Notes: generated by a model not told the origin, from the sequence alone. 64,000 nt of DNA from an uncultured bacterium (GCA_934636825.1 CAKUBG010000003.1:56915-120914); one strand, 5' to 3'. Counted from the first letter of the stretch, positions 43,156 through 53,218 are shown. A program made the numbers and translations.

Positions 43156-43941
43156 ATGGGTTCAGCCGTTATACAAGCTAAAAATATAATTTATAGATAC
43201 AAAGATGCAAATGAACCTGTACTTAGTGATTTGTCTCTGTCAGTTGGTGAAGGTGAATTTGTGGGCATACTTGGCCCTAATGGAGCGGGAAAATCTACAC
43301 TTCTGCGTGCTTTTGCCGGTTTACTGATTTTGGAAAGCGGTTGCTCCTACTTGTACGGACAGGATTATCATACTTTATCTAGGCGACAAATTGCGCAAAA
43401 ATTAGCTTTCGTGCCGCAAAATGCTGCCATTTGGCAAGATTTTACCTGTCGAGAAATCGTGGAAATGGGGTGCTACGCTCGATATGGCAGCCTTGGCAAT
43501 AGCGAAGGCTTGGCAGTTGCATTAAAAGCTATGCAAGATACAGATACGATCTCTCTGGCCGATCGTTCTATATCCGAACTTTCCGGAGGAGAGGTGCAAC
43601 GCGTTCGTATTGCGCAGGCTTTGGCGCAAAATACGTCAGTTTTACTTTTGGATGAGCCTACCAACCATTTAGACATTTGTTTTCAGATAGAAATTATGGA
43701 TCTGCTGTTCACTTTGAATAGAGAGCGTCGTCTAACTGTAGTTGTTGTTTTGCACGATTTGAATTTAGCCGCTCAGTATTGTTCGCGTTTAGTAGTGTTG
43801 GAAAAGGGCGTAGTTGCTGCTGATGGTATTCCTTCAGCAGTGCTTACCAGAGAGTTAATAAAACGTGTTTTTAAAGTTGACGCTGAAATAATTGGCGAGA
43901 AATGTCCTCGAATTTTTGTGCGATCCAATTTATCTTGCTAA
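43156..43941 (+). CDS. ATP-binding protein of the BtuFCD-type importer
   Basis: 261 residues with Walker A GPNGAGKSTLL, signature LSGGEVQRVRIAQAL, Walker B VLLLDEPTNHLD and the H-loop VVLHDLNLAA. GAGGAAAC precedes the start. It is the last gene of the three-gene importer, in the common binding protein-permease-ATPase order. Confidence 0.95.
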   Translation: MGSAVIQAKNIIYRYKDANEPVLSDLSLSVGEGEFVGILGPNGAGKSTLLRAFAGLLILESGCSYLYGQDYHTLSRRQIAQKLAFVPQNAAIWQDFTCREIVEMGCYARYGSLGNSEGLAVALKAMQDTDTISLADRSISELSGGEVQRVRIAQALAQNTSVLLLDEPTNHLDICFQIEIMDLLFTLNRERRLTVVVVLHDLNLAAQYCSRLVVLEKGVVAADGIPSAVLTRELIKRVFKVDAEIIGEKCPRIFVRSNLSC

Positions 43942-43980
43942 AATAATACCTAAATAATAGATAATTTCAGAGGTTTTTTT

Positions 43981-44769
43981 ATGCTCAATAGGATGAAAAG
44001 TGGACGCTTTGCTATTTGCGTATTAGTGATGATTTTGGCACTGACTTTGCCTGCTCTGGCCGCTATGATCTCTACCAAACAGGAAATTCAAATAGGCAAA
44101 TCTTCATCACAACAAATTGAAAAGAAGTACGGCTTGGTTAAGAACGAAAACTTAGCCAAACAAATTAATGATTTGGGACAAAGCTTAGTTAAGCATGGAG
44201 AACGGGACATACCCTATAGCTTCAAGGTGCTAAATCAAGATATTATCAACGCTTTTGCTTTTCCCGGTGGTTATATATATGTAACTAAAGGCATATGCAA
44301 AGTTATGAGTATAAATCAACTGAGTTTTGTACTTGGACATGAAATTACTCATGTGGAAAAGCGCCATTCTGTAAAAGCTCTGGAGCGTTCTATGATGGGA
44401 CAAATTGGCGGCGCTTTGCTGACTAGTTTCATAAAAGGTGGCAATCGTAATCAAGTTTCGAGTCTGTTGGGGATGACTAATTTTGTTATCAGTAATCGCT
44501 ATAGTCAAGCTCAAGAAAAAGAAGCTGACGATGGTGGAGTAGTGCTTATGTGCAAGGCTGGATACGATCCCGGCTACGGAGTGGAAGCTTTACAAATTTT
44601 GAAAAAGAATGATAACGGCAAGGGGGATAGTCAGTTTATGAACTCTTTATTGAGTACTCACCCTCTGACTAAGGATCGTATAGACGATATCCAAGGAAGA
44701 GTCGCTGATTTGCGTGCAGAGTATGATCTTTACGAACACAATAGAGGAAACAGCTCCTCAGTTTTGTAG
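43981..44769 (+). CDS. M48 family metalloprotease (BepA/LoiP-like)
   Basis: 262 residues. Signal peptide (about 1-28, ending in ALAA). Zinc site HEITH at 120-124 with the third ligand in the ExxxD motif at 179-183 (EKEAD). Sequence around AFAFPGGYIYVTKG is typical for periplasmic M48 proteases that maintain or degrade outer-membrane proteins. It lacks the TPR tail of BepA, so it is closer to the short LoiP-type members. GAGG lies before the start. Confidence 0.92.
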   Translation: MLNRMKSGRFAICVLVMILALTLPALAAMISTKQEIQIGKSSSQQIEKKYGLVKNENLAKQINDLGQSLVKHGERDIPYSFKVLNQDIINAFAFPGGYIYVTKGICKVMSINQLSFVLGHEITHVEKRHSVKALERSMMGQIGGALLTSFIKGGNRNQVSSLLGMTNFVISNRYSQAQEKEADDGGVVLMCKAGYDPGYGVEALQILKKNDNGKGDSQFMNSLLSTHPLTKDRIDDIQGRVADLRAEYDLYEHNRGNSSSVL

Positions 44770-44892
44770 TGTTGGGGCCGTGTTTTTCGGTTATGTCGGC
44801 CATATTCAAAAAATATTCTGTTCGTAAACTCTTTTCAACTGACGAACTTGGTCGACATACCGACGCAATTATAAAAGACAGGTTATATAATT

Positions 44893-47022
44893 TTGACTTC
44901 CGATAATGTTCAAGCGGAGTTTACCCCTTACATAGCTCCGCAAAAAGAAATGCCCGAACTTACGGTGCGGGCAATTATTATGGGAGTTCTTTTCGGAGCT
45001 CTCTTTGGGGCCGCTTCGGTCTATTTGGCGCTAAAAGCGGGTATGACCGTCTCTGCTTCCATCCCCATTGCTGTTTTGGCTATATCTTGCGGTCGTAAAC
45101 TTTTTAATACAACTATTTTAGAAAATAATATTATCCAGACTACTGGGTCGGCCAGTGAATCTATCGCTTCTGGAGTTATTTTTACTCTGCCAGGATTTTT
45201 ATTCCTAAGTGCAGGCTCAGATGGCTCTTCCTTTTTTAACTACTGGGTTATCTTTATTTTGGCTTTGTGCGGTGGTCTCTTGGGCACCTTTATGATGGTA
45301 CCTTTGCGTCCCAATTTGATTGTGCATGAACATGGTAAGTTGCCCTATCCGGAAGGGACAGCTTGCGCTCAGGTACTTATTGCTGGCGATCAAGGTGGTG
45401 AATTTGCCAAAAATGCTTATTGGGGTGTGGCGGCGGCTTTTATTTATGCTTTCTTCCAAAAAGGGATCAATTTTATCGCCCAGACTCCTTGTTACGTAAC
45501 TTCTTTAAAAAATAAGTTTTGGCCGTCAGCTTATGTTGGAGGAGAAGTTACTCCGGAATATTTGGGCGTTGGTTATATCGTTGGGCCTCGTTTGGCCGGG
45601 GTAATGGTGGCCGGCGGTGTACTCTCTTGGTTTGTTTTAATTCCGCTCTTGGCTACCTTGTTACCTATGGAAATGGTGGCTAAGCAACTGGTTAATTTGG
45701 GAGAAATGGCCGACATATTTACTGTCGGCGGCCCTTGTGGTTGGGATCCTACTACCGGCACTTTTGCCGATGTACCAGGAGCTATTTATCGTGCTTATGT
45801 GCGCCAAATTGGTGCCGGTGCCGTAGCTTGCGGCGGCTTTATCACTTTATTGAAAACTTTTCCCACTATTGTCTCTTCTTTTGTTTCCAGTTTTAACTCC
45901 TTAAAAAACAAAGAAGAAAGTTCCCATAAGCTCCGTACCGAGCGCGACCTTTCCATGTTGACCGTCTTAATCGGTTGCGCCGTGTTGGTGGTTGTCCTGT
46001 CTGTTTTGCCTATTTTGCCGGCTCATAGTGTGCTGGGCAAATGTATTTTGGCCATTTTGATAGTTGTATTTGGCTTTTTCTTTGTCACCGTATCGAGTCG
46101 CATTGTCGGTTTGATAGGCAGCAGCTCCAGCCCTATTTCCGGTATGACTATCGCTACCATAATGGGTACTTGCTTGGTCTTTATCGCTTTCGGTTGGACA
46201 GGCCACATATATGAACCTATGGCTTTGGTTGTTGGTAGTATTGTGTGTATTGCTGCTGCCACCTCTGGCGCCACTAGTCAAGATCTTAAGACTGGCTTTT
46301 TGGTGGGAGCTACGCCCAAATATCAACAAATTGCTTTATTTATCGGAGCGGCTGTTTCTTCTTTAGTGGTAGGTTGGACTATTCACATTTTGGATGCTCC
46401 CACTCTGGCTATGCAAGCTCAGGGTATTACTCATGCTATAGGAACTGCGCAATATCCGGCTCCTCAGGGAACTTTGATGGCTACCTTGATTCGCGGCTTG
46501 CTCTCCTTTAATTTGGATTGGCAATTTGTAATTACGGGAGCCTTTTTGGCTCTGGCTTTTGAACTCTGTGGAGTCAATGCTCTGTCTTTTGCCGTCGGTG
46601 CTTATTTGCCTATTTCTACAACTTTGCCCATCTTTATGGGCGGTTTAGTGCGTGGTTTGGCTGATTGGCGCCGTGGCGAAGCTGACAATCAGGCTGACGC
46701 CGAATTAGGCAGCGGCAATTTATTCGCTACTGGTTTAGTGGCCGGAGGTGCACTTTCCGGCGTGTTGGTTGCTTTATTAACTGTCAATAATGCGGCCGCT
46801 GAATTTATGGCCAAGATTAGCTTGGAAAAGATTTTAACGGATGCTTTGGGTAGTGTCGGTTATAATCTATTGGGGTTGGTTTGCTTTATTGGCTTGGGAG
46901 CGGTCTTGTATCGCTGGGCTGTAACTGACGATAGTCGTAGTCAAACAACCTTGCAAGTTGCTGAAGATATAGTGGCTGAAGAAGAAAAAGAATTGGACGA
47001 AGCTGGCGATAGGCAGCAATAG
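44893..47022 (+). CDS. OPT-family oligopeptide/metal-chelate transporter
   Basis: 709 residues from a TTG at 44893. Around 16 membrane helices. OPT features include ELTVRAIIMGVLFGALFGAA, LALKAGMTVSASIPIAVLAI, NIIQTTGSASESIASGVIFT and LPYPEGTACAQVL, which are well conserved in bacterial OPT proteins. The family imports oligopeptides or metal chelates by proton symport. The C-terminal tail is acidic. No dedicated peptidase neighbour. Confidence 0.93.
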   Translation: MTSDNVQAEFTPYIAPQKEMPELTVRAIIMGVLFGALFGAASVYLALKAGMTVSASIPIAVLAISCGRKLFNTTILENNIIQTTGSASESIASGVIFTLPGFLFLSAGSDGSSFFNYWVIFILALCGGLLGTFMMVPLRPNLIVHEHGKLPYPEGTACAQVLIAGDQGGEFAKNAYWGVAAAFIYAFFQKGINFIAQTPCYVTSLKNKFWPSAYVGGEVTPEYLGVGYIVGPRLAGVMVAGGVLSWFVLIPLLATLLPMEMVAKQLVNLGEMADIFTVGGPCGWDPTTGTFADVPGAIYRAYVRQIGAGAVACGGFITLLKTFPTIVSSFVSSFNSLKNKEESSHKLRTERDLSMLTVLIGCAVLVVVLSVLPILPAHSVLGKCILAILIVVFGFFFVTVSSRIVGLIGSSSSPISGMTIATIMGTCLVFIAFGWTGHIYEPMALVVGSIVCIAAATSGATSQDLKTGFLVGATPKYQQIALFIGAAVSSLVVGWTIHILDAPTLAMQAQGITHAIGTAQYPAPQGTLMATLIRGLLSFNLDWQFVITGAFLALAFELCGVNALSFAVGAYLPISTTLPIFMGGLVRGLADWRRGEADNQADAELGSGNLFATGLVAGGALSGVLVALLTVNNAAAEFMAKISLEKILTDALGSVGYNLLGLVCFIGLGAVLYRWAVTDDSRSQTTLQVAEDIVAEEEKELDEAGDRQQ

Positions 47023-47219
47023 TCTAAGCGCTTTTCTTTGGCTTATGACAATGGCCGTTCTACCTTTGAGACTGCGTATCTAAAGGATATTAACTTGTAA
47101 AAGTGGTATAGTGAGCGGCTGTTTGTTCATATCTTCGGAGGGGATGGCGGGGGGAATATTTCTTTCGTTTTTTTGCTGCGCAATTCGCAGAATAATAGTG
47201 CTTTATTGGATGGATTGCT

Positions 47220-50027
47220 ATGTCGGATCTATTAGAAAATTTTGTTAAGGGTCAAAGAATTATCAACGAGTCTGATCCGCAGATGGGGCTTGGGTGTGTT
47301 GAAGAAGTTGTCGATGAACGTTTATTAAAAGTTTTTTTTCCCGCCAAATCTGAAGAATGTCTGTATAGAATAAAAACTGCGCCTTTGCGTCGCATTATTT
47401 TGCACGTCGGCCAAACGGCCGTGGCTCGCGATGGTCGCCATTTCCGTATAGAAAAAATTACCCAAGAAGGCGGGCTGATTACCTATTGGAATGGTGATCA
47501 ATCAATGTCTGAAGCCGATCTGGAAGACAAAGTGCCTTTGTCAAGCTCTTTGGGACGTATGCATTACGGAAACGTCGGCTATCCTGAAGATTTGCATTTG
47601 CGTTTGTCTGCTCATAAGTTGCGCTCCAAAATGCTTAGTTCTGAGGCTTATTTTATCGGGGCTTCGCGAGCCAGTTTATTGCCACATCAGCTTTATGTTA
47701 CCGAACGTGTTTGCTCAATGCTTAACCCACGAGTTTTGTTGTCTGATGAAGTCGGTTTAGGTAAAACTATTGAGGCCGGTCGTATTTTTAGCGTTTTACG
47801 CGAGTGTGGACGTGCTTCTAGAGTGCTAATAGTTCTGCCTGACAGTTTGACAAACCAATGGTTGGCCGAAATGGCCCGTCGCTTTAACGAAGTGTTCAAC
47901 TTAGTGGATGGAGAGGCTTTGGAAGAGGAAGATCCTTACATGGCTGCCAGACGGGCTATTACCCCTTGGACAGCTTTGAAAGATGGTTTGCTCGATGAAG
48001 CCCTTAAATATGATTGGGATTTGCTTATTGTTGACGAAGCCCACCATTTGCATGAAGGACAAGAGGCTTATGAGGCTGTCAGTCGATTAGCTGAGCGCTC
48101 GCGTAGTGTTTTGCTTTTAACAGCCACACCTTCTCGGAGCGGCTTGGAAACTGAGTTTGGCTTGCTGCGTTTAGTCGATCCTAAGCGTTTTACAGATTTT
48201 GACACTTATTGCCAAGAGCGTGAAAGCTGGAAGCACGGCTCCGATTTGGCCAAAGAGTTGCACTCTGCCTTGAGTGAAGATAAGCCCGGAGCGGATCATC
48301 AGGCTGTTTTATCTGCTTTGAAAAATATTGAGGCCGAGTTCCCCAATGATGGACAAATCAGCCATTTGAGTCGCGCTTTGCAAGAATATTTAGATTCTGA
48401 GAGTTCTGCTGAGCACAGTCAAGCATTACTTAGCGCTTTAATCGATCGTCATGGCCCGGGTCGTGTGTTATTCCGCAATAGGCGTGCTCGCTTATCCGGT
48501 TTGTTCTCAGGACGAGTTGTTCACCCAGTACCGCTTTCACGCAATGGAGCCGAAAACGTTTTCCCCGGTTTGGGAGAGCTTACGCCGACTCAGCTGCGTC
48601 AAGATCAGCGTGTCTTATGGATCGCTTCATATGTAAAGTCTCATCCCGGCGAAAAGATCGTTTTAATTGCTAAGCGTATGCAATTAGTAGCTGCTTTGCA
48701 CGAGCGCTTGCGTGATAATTTCGGCATCTATTCGGCTGTATTCCACGAAGGACTTACCGTATTTGAACGCGACAAACAGGCCGTTTGGTTTACCGATCCC
48801 GAAGGCGCTGATATTTTGCTTTGCAGCGAAATTGGCAGTGAAGGACGCAATTTCCAAGCAGCCCATACGCTTATTTTCTGGGATATTCCCTTAAGTCCGG
48901 ATACCGTAGAACAGCGCATTGGACGTTTAGATCGCATAGGTCAAACTCACCCTGTTGATGTTTATGTCATGTATTTCAAAGGTGGAACTCCGGAAGAACG
49001 CTTGTTCGCTTGGCACAAAGTTATGGGCTCTTTTGATGGTCCTGTTGAGGGTGGAGAAGAAATCGCTACGGCAGTTCGCCTCGATCAAGTTCTAATGCAG
49101 CCTGGCGATTTTAGACCCGTATTGGCTCATTCTTTGGAATTGGCTAAGCAATATAAGCAAAAGGCCGAAGACAATGTGGACTATTTGGTAGATTTAAATT
49201 CGTTTAATGAAGAGCGCGGCCAGCAATTAGCTGTGGCTATCGAGGCTGAGACAAAGCACTTTGATATCGAAGGAGTAGTGACTAAACTTCTGGAGCGCTT
49301 TGGTGTCAATGCTGAAGAGCTGAGTACACCTGGTATGTATCACCTTACTCCTGGTAAAAACATGCAAATAGATGCTCTGTCTCGTTTGCATGAAGGTGGT
49401 ATGTTGGCCACTTTCAATCGAGAGTTGGCTTTGGCTCGCGAAGAAGTGGAATACTTAAATGGCGCTCATCCTTTGGTGAAAGAATTGCTTTCGTTTGCTT
49501 TGGACGGTACCGACGGCAGCGCTTCCGCCGTGCATTGGAAGTCCGCTCCTAAAAATGGCTTGGTGATACAGTTCTTATTTATATTTGAGGCTATTGGCCA
49601 AGATAACTTGGAGCTGGGACGTTACCTTTCTCCGGTACCCATTTTGCTCAATATCAACTTGGACGGCACTGTTTATCGCGAAGAGATACCTGCGCATAAG
49701 GGGCTCAAACGTGTTAAGCCCAATAGCGTGGTCAAGCTTTGGGAAAAATGCAGCGAACGTGTAGAACTTTTGACTGAGAAGGTAGTTAAAGCTATTCAAA
49801 ATATGGTTAAACCTATGCGCACTAAAGCTATGGAAAAAGCCAAGCTTATTTTGGAAGGCGAGAAGTTGCGTTTGCAAGAGCTTACCAAAATCAATCCTTC
49901 GGTAACTCAAGATGACGTGGAAGTCCAGGAAGAATTAAATGAAACCGTTTATTCGGCTATAGCTGATTCTAGCCCCAGACTGGATGCTATTCGTTTGGTG
50001 CTTATGGAAACTGGAGAAAATGGTTAG
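47220..50027 (+). CDS. rapA: RapA-like SNF2 helicase, RNA polymerase recycling factor
   Basis: 935 residues. The N-terminal Tudor-like domains align with RapA (FVKGQRIINESDPQMGLGCV, ILHVGQTAVARDGRHFRIEK). The helicase has Walker A LSDEVGLGKTIEAG, DEAH as VDEAHHLHEG, TATPSRSG, and the C-terminal lobe with GSEGRNFQAAHTLIFWDIP and RIGRLDRIGQTHPVDVYV. RapA releases stalled RNA polymerase after termination. It is in the typical size range (E. coli 968). Ends at a terminator before the tRNA cluster. Confidence 0.93.
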   Translation: MSDLLENFVKGQRIINESDPQMGLGCVEEVVDERLLKVFFPAKSEECLYRIKTAPLRRIILHVGQTAVARDGRHFRIEKITQEGGLITYWNGDQSMSEADLEDKVPLSSSLGRMHYGNVGYPEDLHLRLSAHKLRSKMLSSEAYFIGASRASLLPHQLYVTERVCSMLNPRVLLSDEVGLGKTIEAGRIFSVLRECGRASRVLIVLPDSLTNQWLAEMARRFNEVFNLVDGEALEEEDPYMAARRAITPWTALKDGLLDEALKYDWDLLIVDEAHHLHEGQEAYEAVSRLAERSRSVLLLTATPSRSGLETEFGLLRLVDPKRFTDFDTYCQERESWKHGSDLAKELHSALSEDKPGADHQAVLSALKNIEAEFPNDGQISHLSRALQEYLDSESSAEHSQALLSALIDRHGPGRVLFRNRRARLSGLFSGRVVHPVPLSRNGAENVFPGLGELTPTQLRQDQRVLWIASYVKSHPGEKIVLIAKRMQLVAALHERLRDNFGIYSAVFHEGLTVFERDKQAVWFTDPEGADILLCSEIGSEGRNFQAAHTLIFWDIPLSPDTVEQRIGRLDRIGQTHPVDVYVMYFKGGTPEERLFAWHKVMGSFDGPVEGGEEIATAVRLDQVLMQPGDFRPVLAHSLELAKQYKQKAEDNVDYLVDLNSFNEERGQQLAVAIEAETKHFDIEGVVTKLLERFGVNAEELSTPGMYHLTPGKNMQIDALSRLHEGGMLATFNRELALAREEVEYLNGAHPLVKELLSFALDGTDGSASAVHWKSAPKNGLVIQFLFIFEAIGQDNLELGRYLSPVPILLNINLDGTVYREEIPAHKGLKRVKPNSVVKLWEKCSERVELLTEKVVKAIQNMVKPMRTKAMEKAKLILEGEKLRLQELTKINPSVTQDDVEVQEELNETVYSAIADSSPRLDAIRLVLMETGENG

Positions 50028-50049
50028 TTACTGACATCTCCTTTTGTAT

Positions 50050-50098
50050 AAGGCTCTTCTGAGTATGTGTTTTGGTACTCCTGAGAAGGGCCTTTCTT
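50050..50098 (+). terminator. Terminator after rapA
   Basis: AAGGCTCTTCTGAGTA ... TACTCCTGAGAAGGGCCTT stem with small internal bulges, followed by TTCTTAT. Starts 23 bases after the stop codon. Confidence 0.7.
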
Positions 50099-50185
50099 AT
50101 ATAATTTACGGCCTAAGCGATTGGTAGTTTGGGGTTAGAGATAAATTATTCAAAAAAATGTTTTTTTTTTTTTCTTATAAAGGTA

Positions 50186-50214
50186 TTGACTTAGGTATTG
50201 GTCTGAGGTATTAT
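50186..50214 (+). promoter_or_regulatory. Strong sigma-70-type promoter of the tRNA operon
   Basis: TTGACT (50186-50191), 17-base spacer, TATTAT (50209-50214), 25 bases before the first tRNA. A long T-run lies just upstream, resembling an AT-rich UP-like element. Confidence 0.85.
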
Positions 50215-50238
50215 TCTTCTCGCCCGGAGGGTTGTGAA

Positions 50239-50316
50239 CGGAGCGTAGCGCAGCCTGGATAGCGCACTTGCTTTGGGAGCAAGGGGTCGCCGGTTCGAAT
50301 CCGGCCGCTCCGACCA
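50239..50316 (+). tRNA. tRNA-Pro (anticodon TGG)
   Basis: Acceptor stem CGGAGCG/CGCTCCG, T-loop GTTCGAATC, anticodon loop CTTTGGGAGC region with TGG, and a genomically encoded CCA end. Confidence 0.95.
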
Positions 50317-50354
50317 GTCAGTGAGTTGCGCTAGGTGATAAGCATAGGGTATAT

Positions 50355-50430
<76 letters not shown>

Positions 50431-50439
50431 AAGAAATAT

Positions 50440-50517
50440 GGTGGATATAGCTCAGTTGGTTAGAGCGCCGGTCTGTGGAACCGGAGGTCGTGGGTTCGAG
50501 TCCCACTATCCACCCCA
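50440..50517 (+). tRNA. tRNA-His (anticodon GTG)
   Basis: Acceptor GTGGATA/TATCCAC with the extra 5' G (50440) opposite C at 50514, the hallmark of tRNA-His. Anticodon GTG in the loop CTGTGGA. Encoded CCA. Confidence 0.95.
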
Positions 50518-50549
50518 CCTAGACAACATAGTGTGTTGAAGGTGAATAT

Positions 50550-50624
50550 GGGTTGTTAGCTCAGTGGTAGAGCATCTGACTTTTAATCAGGTGGCCACAG
50601 GTTCGAGTCCTGTACAACCCACCA
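50550..50624 (+). tRNA. tRNA-Lys (anticodon TTT)
   Basis: Acceptor GGGTTGT/ACAACCC, anticodon loop CTTTTAA with TTT, T-loop GTTCGAGTC, encoded CCA. Last of four tRNAs in one transcript. Confidence 0.95.
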
Positions 50625-50626
50625 AG

Positions 50627-50660
50627 ATGAGCCTCTTGAAGAGGCTCATTTTTTTTTTAC
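50627..50660 (+). terminator. Terminator of the tRNA operon
   Basis: TGAGCCTCTT / AGAGGCTCA hairpin followed by ten T residues, 3 bases after the tRNA-Lys CCA. Confidence 0.92.
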
Positions 50661-50796
50661 CTTTTTGCTCTGTAAGAGTAAAAGGTATAACCATTAGTCT
50701 TTCGTTTTTCTAGTAAGCGGGAATGCTGCCGTGCAAGACCGAAGGAGGCGCACCGCTAGCTGTTTGAATTTTTTTTTCGCATATTTGAGGTTTATC

Positions 50797-51138
50797 GTGG
50801 AACAGAACAAAAATATCAATTATTCAAATTTTTCCGATGAAGATCGTGCTGCTATCGTCGTGCGCTATTTAGCAGGCGAAGATGAAGGCAAATTGGCTAA
50901 GGAAATTGGAACCTCTCCTCAAGTAATTGAGGCTTGGGCAGGCAAAGTAGCTCAAGCTGTGGGACAGAAAAAAAACAACGTTAACACCGAGGAGGACAAA
51001 GAAATTGAAAATAAAATTTCTGAGTTGCAAGGTGAAGTGAAACAATTGCAAGGCCAAATTCAGCAAATGCGCAAATTTGCCGAGATGCGTGAAGTTATCT
51101 TGGAAGCTAACTCCAAGCGTCCTATCTTTTTCAAATAG
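50797..51138 (+). CDS. Small transposase-like helix-turn-helix protein with coiled coil
   Basis: 113 residues from a GTG at 50797 (GAGG six bases upstream); a longer in-frame start at 50731 has no ribosome site. The first half (FSDEDRAAIVVRYLAGEDEG ... LAKEIGTSPQVIEAWA) reads as a helix-turn-helix like the OrfA subunit of IS3-type transposases. The second half is a Gln/Glu coiled coil ending in REVILEANSKRPIFFK. No OrfB, DDE domain or terminal repeats are adjacent, so it may be a domesticated transposase fragment or a regulator. It lies directly after a tRNA operon. Confidence 0.78.
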   Translation: MEQNKNINYSNFSDEDRAAIVVRYLAGEDEGKLAKEIGTSPQVIEAWAGKVAQAVGQKKNNVNTEEDKEIENKISELQGEVKQLQGQIQQMRKFAEMREVILEANSKRPIFFK

Positions 51139-51236
51139 TTTAAGATGCTTAGTGCCGTGAGAGAACTTCTTAAAAACGTAAGAAGTGTAGTTGCTTATCG
51201 CGGTATAGCCGATTATTTTTTTGCGGCGGTGAAACG

Positions 51237-52484
51237 ATGTCTCTTAGTTTTTATTCTGTCCGCAGATGGTGCGTGGGCTTAGCAGCATTTGCCTGTCTGT
51301 TGGGAAGTGCTTCCTCGGTTTATGCCGACGAAGTGTATGTTCGCAACAAGCCGTTTAAGCGTGTCATCTATGTAGACTCCGCTTTGTATGCTCCTTTGAA
51401 GCAATTTGTTCAGGCTATGCATGTAAAAGTGTCTGTATCCGAAAATGGACGCTTGTTATTTGCCGCCGCCTCGTCTAATAGGCAAAATATAGAAATAGGG
51501 GAGGCGCTTGTCGATCAAGAGCCCGGTTGGGCGACTCAAGAAGCAAAATTATTGGAAGCGGAGTATGATGGCGTCGTTTTTCCTATAGCTTATGTGTGGC
51601 GCGACAACGAAGTGTGGGTTCCGGTTCGTTTATTAGCCGAGCGTTTGGGTTTTGCTGTCAAAGACAATAAAACTACCGGCATTATCGATATAATAGCCCC
51701 TCGCCCTATTAGTTCTGCCGATCGTTTGGCTGCTGAAGATCTCAAAGCCGAAAAAGCTGCCCAGGTTAAGAGAGCTGAGCAAGTTTTGGCTGCTCGCCGG
51801 GCCGAAAAGCTTAAACGCCAAAAAGAAGAGGCGGAAGAAGCTAGAAAAGCTGCTCAAAAGAAAAAGAAGGCCTCAACAGCAACTAATAATGTAAAGCGCA
51901 AGCGAGTTACCTACTCGGCTGAAGGCGATTTCCCCAGCGAGTTTAACGATGATGCCGCTTTAGCTGGTGTAGCTCCCAGAAGGACTGGCCGAGCCTCTGC
52001 TGTGGCCACCAAGGTCAAAGCCACACAGAGCAATGCTTCTGAGGGCTCTTATCCTAAAGCCAAGCCGCGCCCCAAGAAGAAAAAAAATAGCCAAGCTTCT
52101 ACTGCGGCCCCAAAGAAGGCCGAGACTAAGCCTGAAGTGAAAAAAGCAGAAAAAAAACCGGAAGCTTCGCCAACCGAATCTATAAAAGCTGTTCCTTTTG
52201 TTTCTTATAGCAATCCTCAAGTTAGCGCCAATTACGGCGATGGCAACATCGAGTATTCAGTCAATATTTTTAATCGCTCGGCAGCGGAAGCTAAAAAAGT
52301 TAGTGTTGTGTTGTCTGTCGTGGACAGTAACGGTGGCAAAGTTTTTACCAAACGCGAAGAATTAGGCACTGTAGGAGCTGGAGAAACCAAAAATCTCAAA
52401 GGAACAGGACGTCATCCTTTGCGTAGCAGTATTCCCCGAATTTCTTATTACTTGGAAGTTGAACTCAATTGGGAAGGGCGTTAA
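51237..52484 (+). CDS. Secreted stalk-domain (copper amine oxidase N-terminal-like) protein
   Basis: 415 residues. Signal peptide (about 1-30, VYADE at the cleavage). Two copper-amine-oxidase-N-like beta units follow (VIYVDSALYAPLKQFVQAMH and VVFPIAYVWRDNEVWVPVRL, then LGFAVKDN), typical wall-attached stalk domains. A long Lys/Ala/Glu charged coil (about 160-320) leads to a C-terminal beta domain (YSVNIFNRSAAEAKKVSVVL, YYLEVELNWEG). Expected at the cell surface; function not known. The charged coil is low complexity and may interact with wall polymers. Confidence 0.82.
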   Translation: MSLSFYSVRRWCVGLAAFACLLGSASSVYADEVYVRNKPFKRVIYVDSALYAPLKQFVQAMHVKVSVSENGRLLFAAASSNRQNIEIGEALVDQEPGWATQEAKLLEAEYDGVVFPIAYVWRDNEVWVPVRLLAERLGFAVKDNKTTGIIDIIAPRPISSADRLAAEDLKAEKAAQVKRAEQVLAARRAEKLKRQKEEAEEARKAAQKKKKASTATNNVKRKRVTYSAEGDFPSEFNDDAALAGVAPRRTGRASAVATKVKATQSNASEGSYPKAKPRPKKKKNSQASTAAPKKAETKPEVKKAEKKPEASPTESIKAVPFVSYSNPQVSANYGDGNIEYSVNIFNRSAAEAKKVSVVLSVVDSNGGKVFTKREELGTVGAGETKNLKGTGRHPLRSSIPRISYYLEVELNWEGR

Positions 52485-52621
52485 ACTTTCGGCGCTCGAA
52501 GTAGTGCGCTCGTAAGTTTTATTTTTTTTGATTGAATTATCGTTTGGCAGGTATTGAGCCTGTTCGTTCGAATGGTTCGAAGTTGATTTTTGTAAATATA
52601 CTTACCTAGCGGAGGAACTTT

Positions 52622-53179
52622 ATGATCTCGGTTAACGATTTTCGTACCGGCTTGACGGTTGAAATTGACGGCGACCTCTATCAGATAGTCGAATTCTTGC
52701 ATGTAAAACCTGGCAAAGGCGCCGCTTTTGTCCGTTCCAAAATCAAAAATATCAAAACCGGTTACGTTATCGAGAAAACGTTCCGCGGTGGTGAAAAGAT
52801 CATGCGCGCTCATATCGATCGTCGCAAGATGCAATTCACTTACTCCGACGGCGATATGTATCACTTCATGGATTTGGAAACCTATGAAGATTTGGCTATC
52901 GACGTGTCTTTGCTCGGCGATCAGAAGCAATGGCTTAAAGACGGTATGGAAGTAGACGTCGCTTTGCATAACGACGTTCCCATTGGCGTAGAGGTTCCCA
53001 ACTTCGTAGAGTTGGTTATCACTCACACTGAGCCCGGTTTCAAAGGCGATACCGCTACCGGCGCTACCAAGCCCGCTACCTTAGAGACAGGCGCTGTCAT
53101 CAACGTTCCTCTGTTCGTGGAAATTGGTACCAAGGTACAAGTTGATACACGCTCCGGAGAATATTTACGCCGCTTATAA
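52622..53179 (+). CDS. efp: Elongation factor P
   Basis: 185 residues, three-domain EF-P length. The tip loop KPGKGAAF carries the modification-site Lys at K32 (Lys34 in E. coli numbering), and the C-terminal signature IGTKVQVDTRSGEYLRR is present. EF-P rescues ribosomes stalled at polyproline, which would matter for the proline-rich FliH, FliI and other proteins here. AGCGGAGGAAC precedes the start. No modification genes (epmA/epmB, earP, ymfI) are in the window. Confidence 0.97.
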   Translation: MISVNDFRTGLTVEIDGDLYQIVEFLHVKPGKGAAFVRSKIKNIKTGYVIEKTFRGGEKIMRAHIDRRKMQFTYSDGDMYHFMDLETYEDLAIDVSLLGDQKQWLKDGMEVDVALHNDVPIGVEVPNFVELVITHTEPGFKGDTATGATKPATLETGAVINVPLFVEIGTKVQVDTRSGEYLRRL

Positions 53180-53218
53180 TGTAAATGAGCATTTCTTAAG
53201 GCATTCTATGCACTGACA

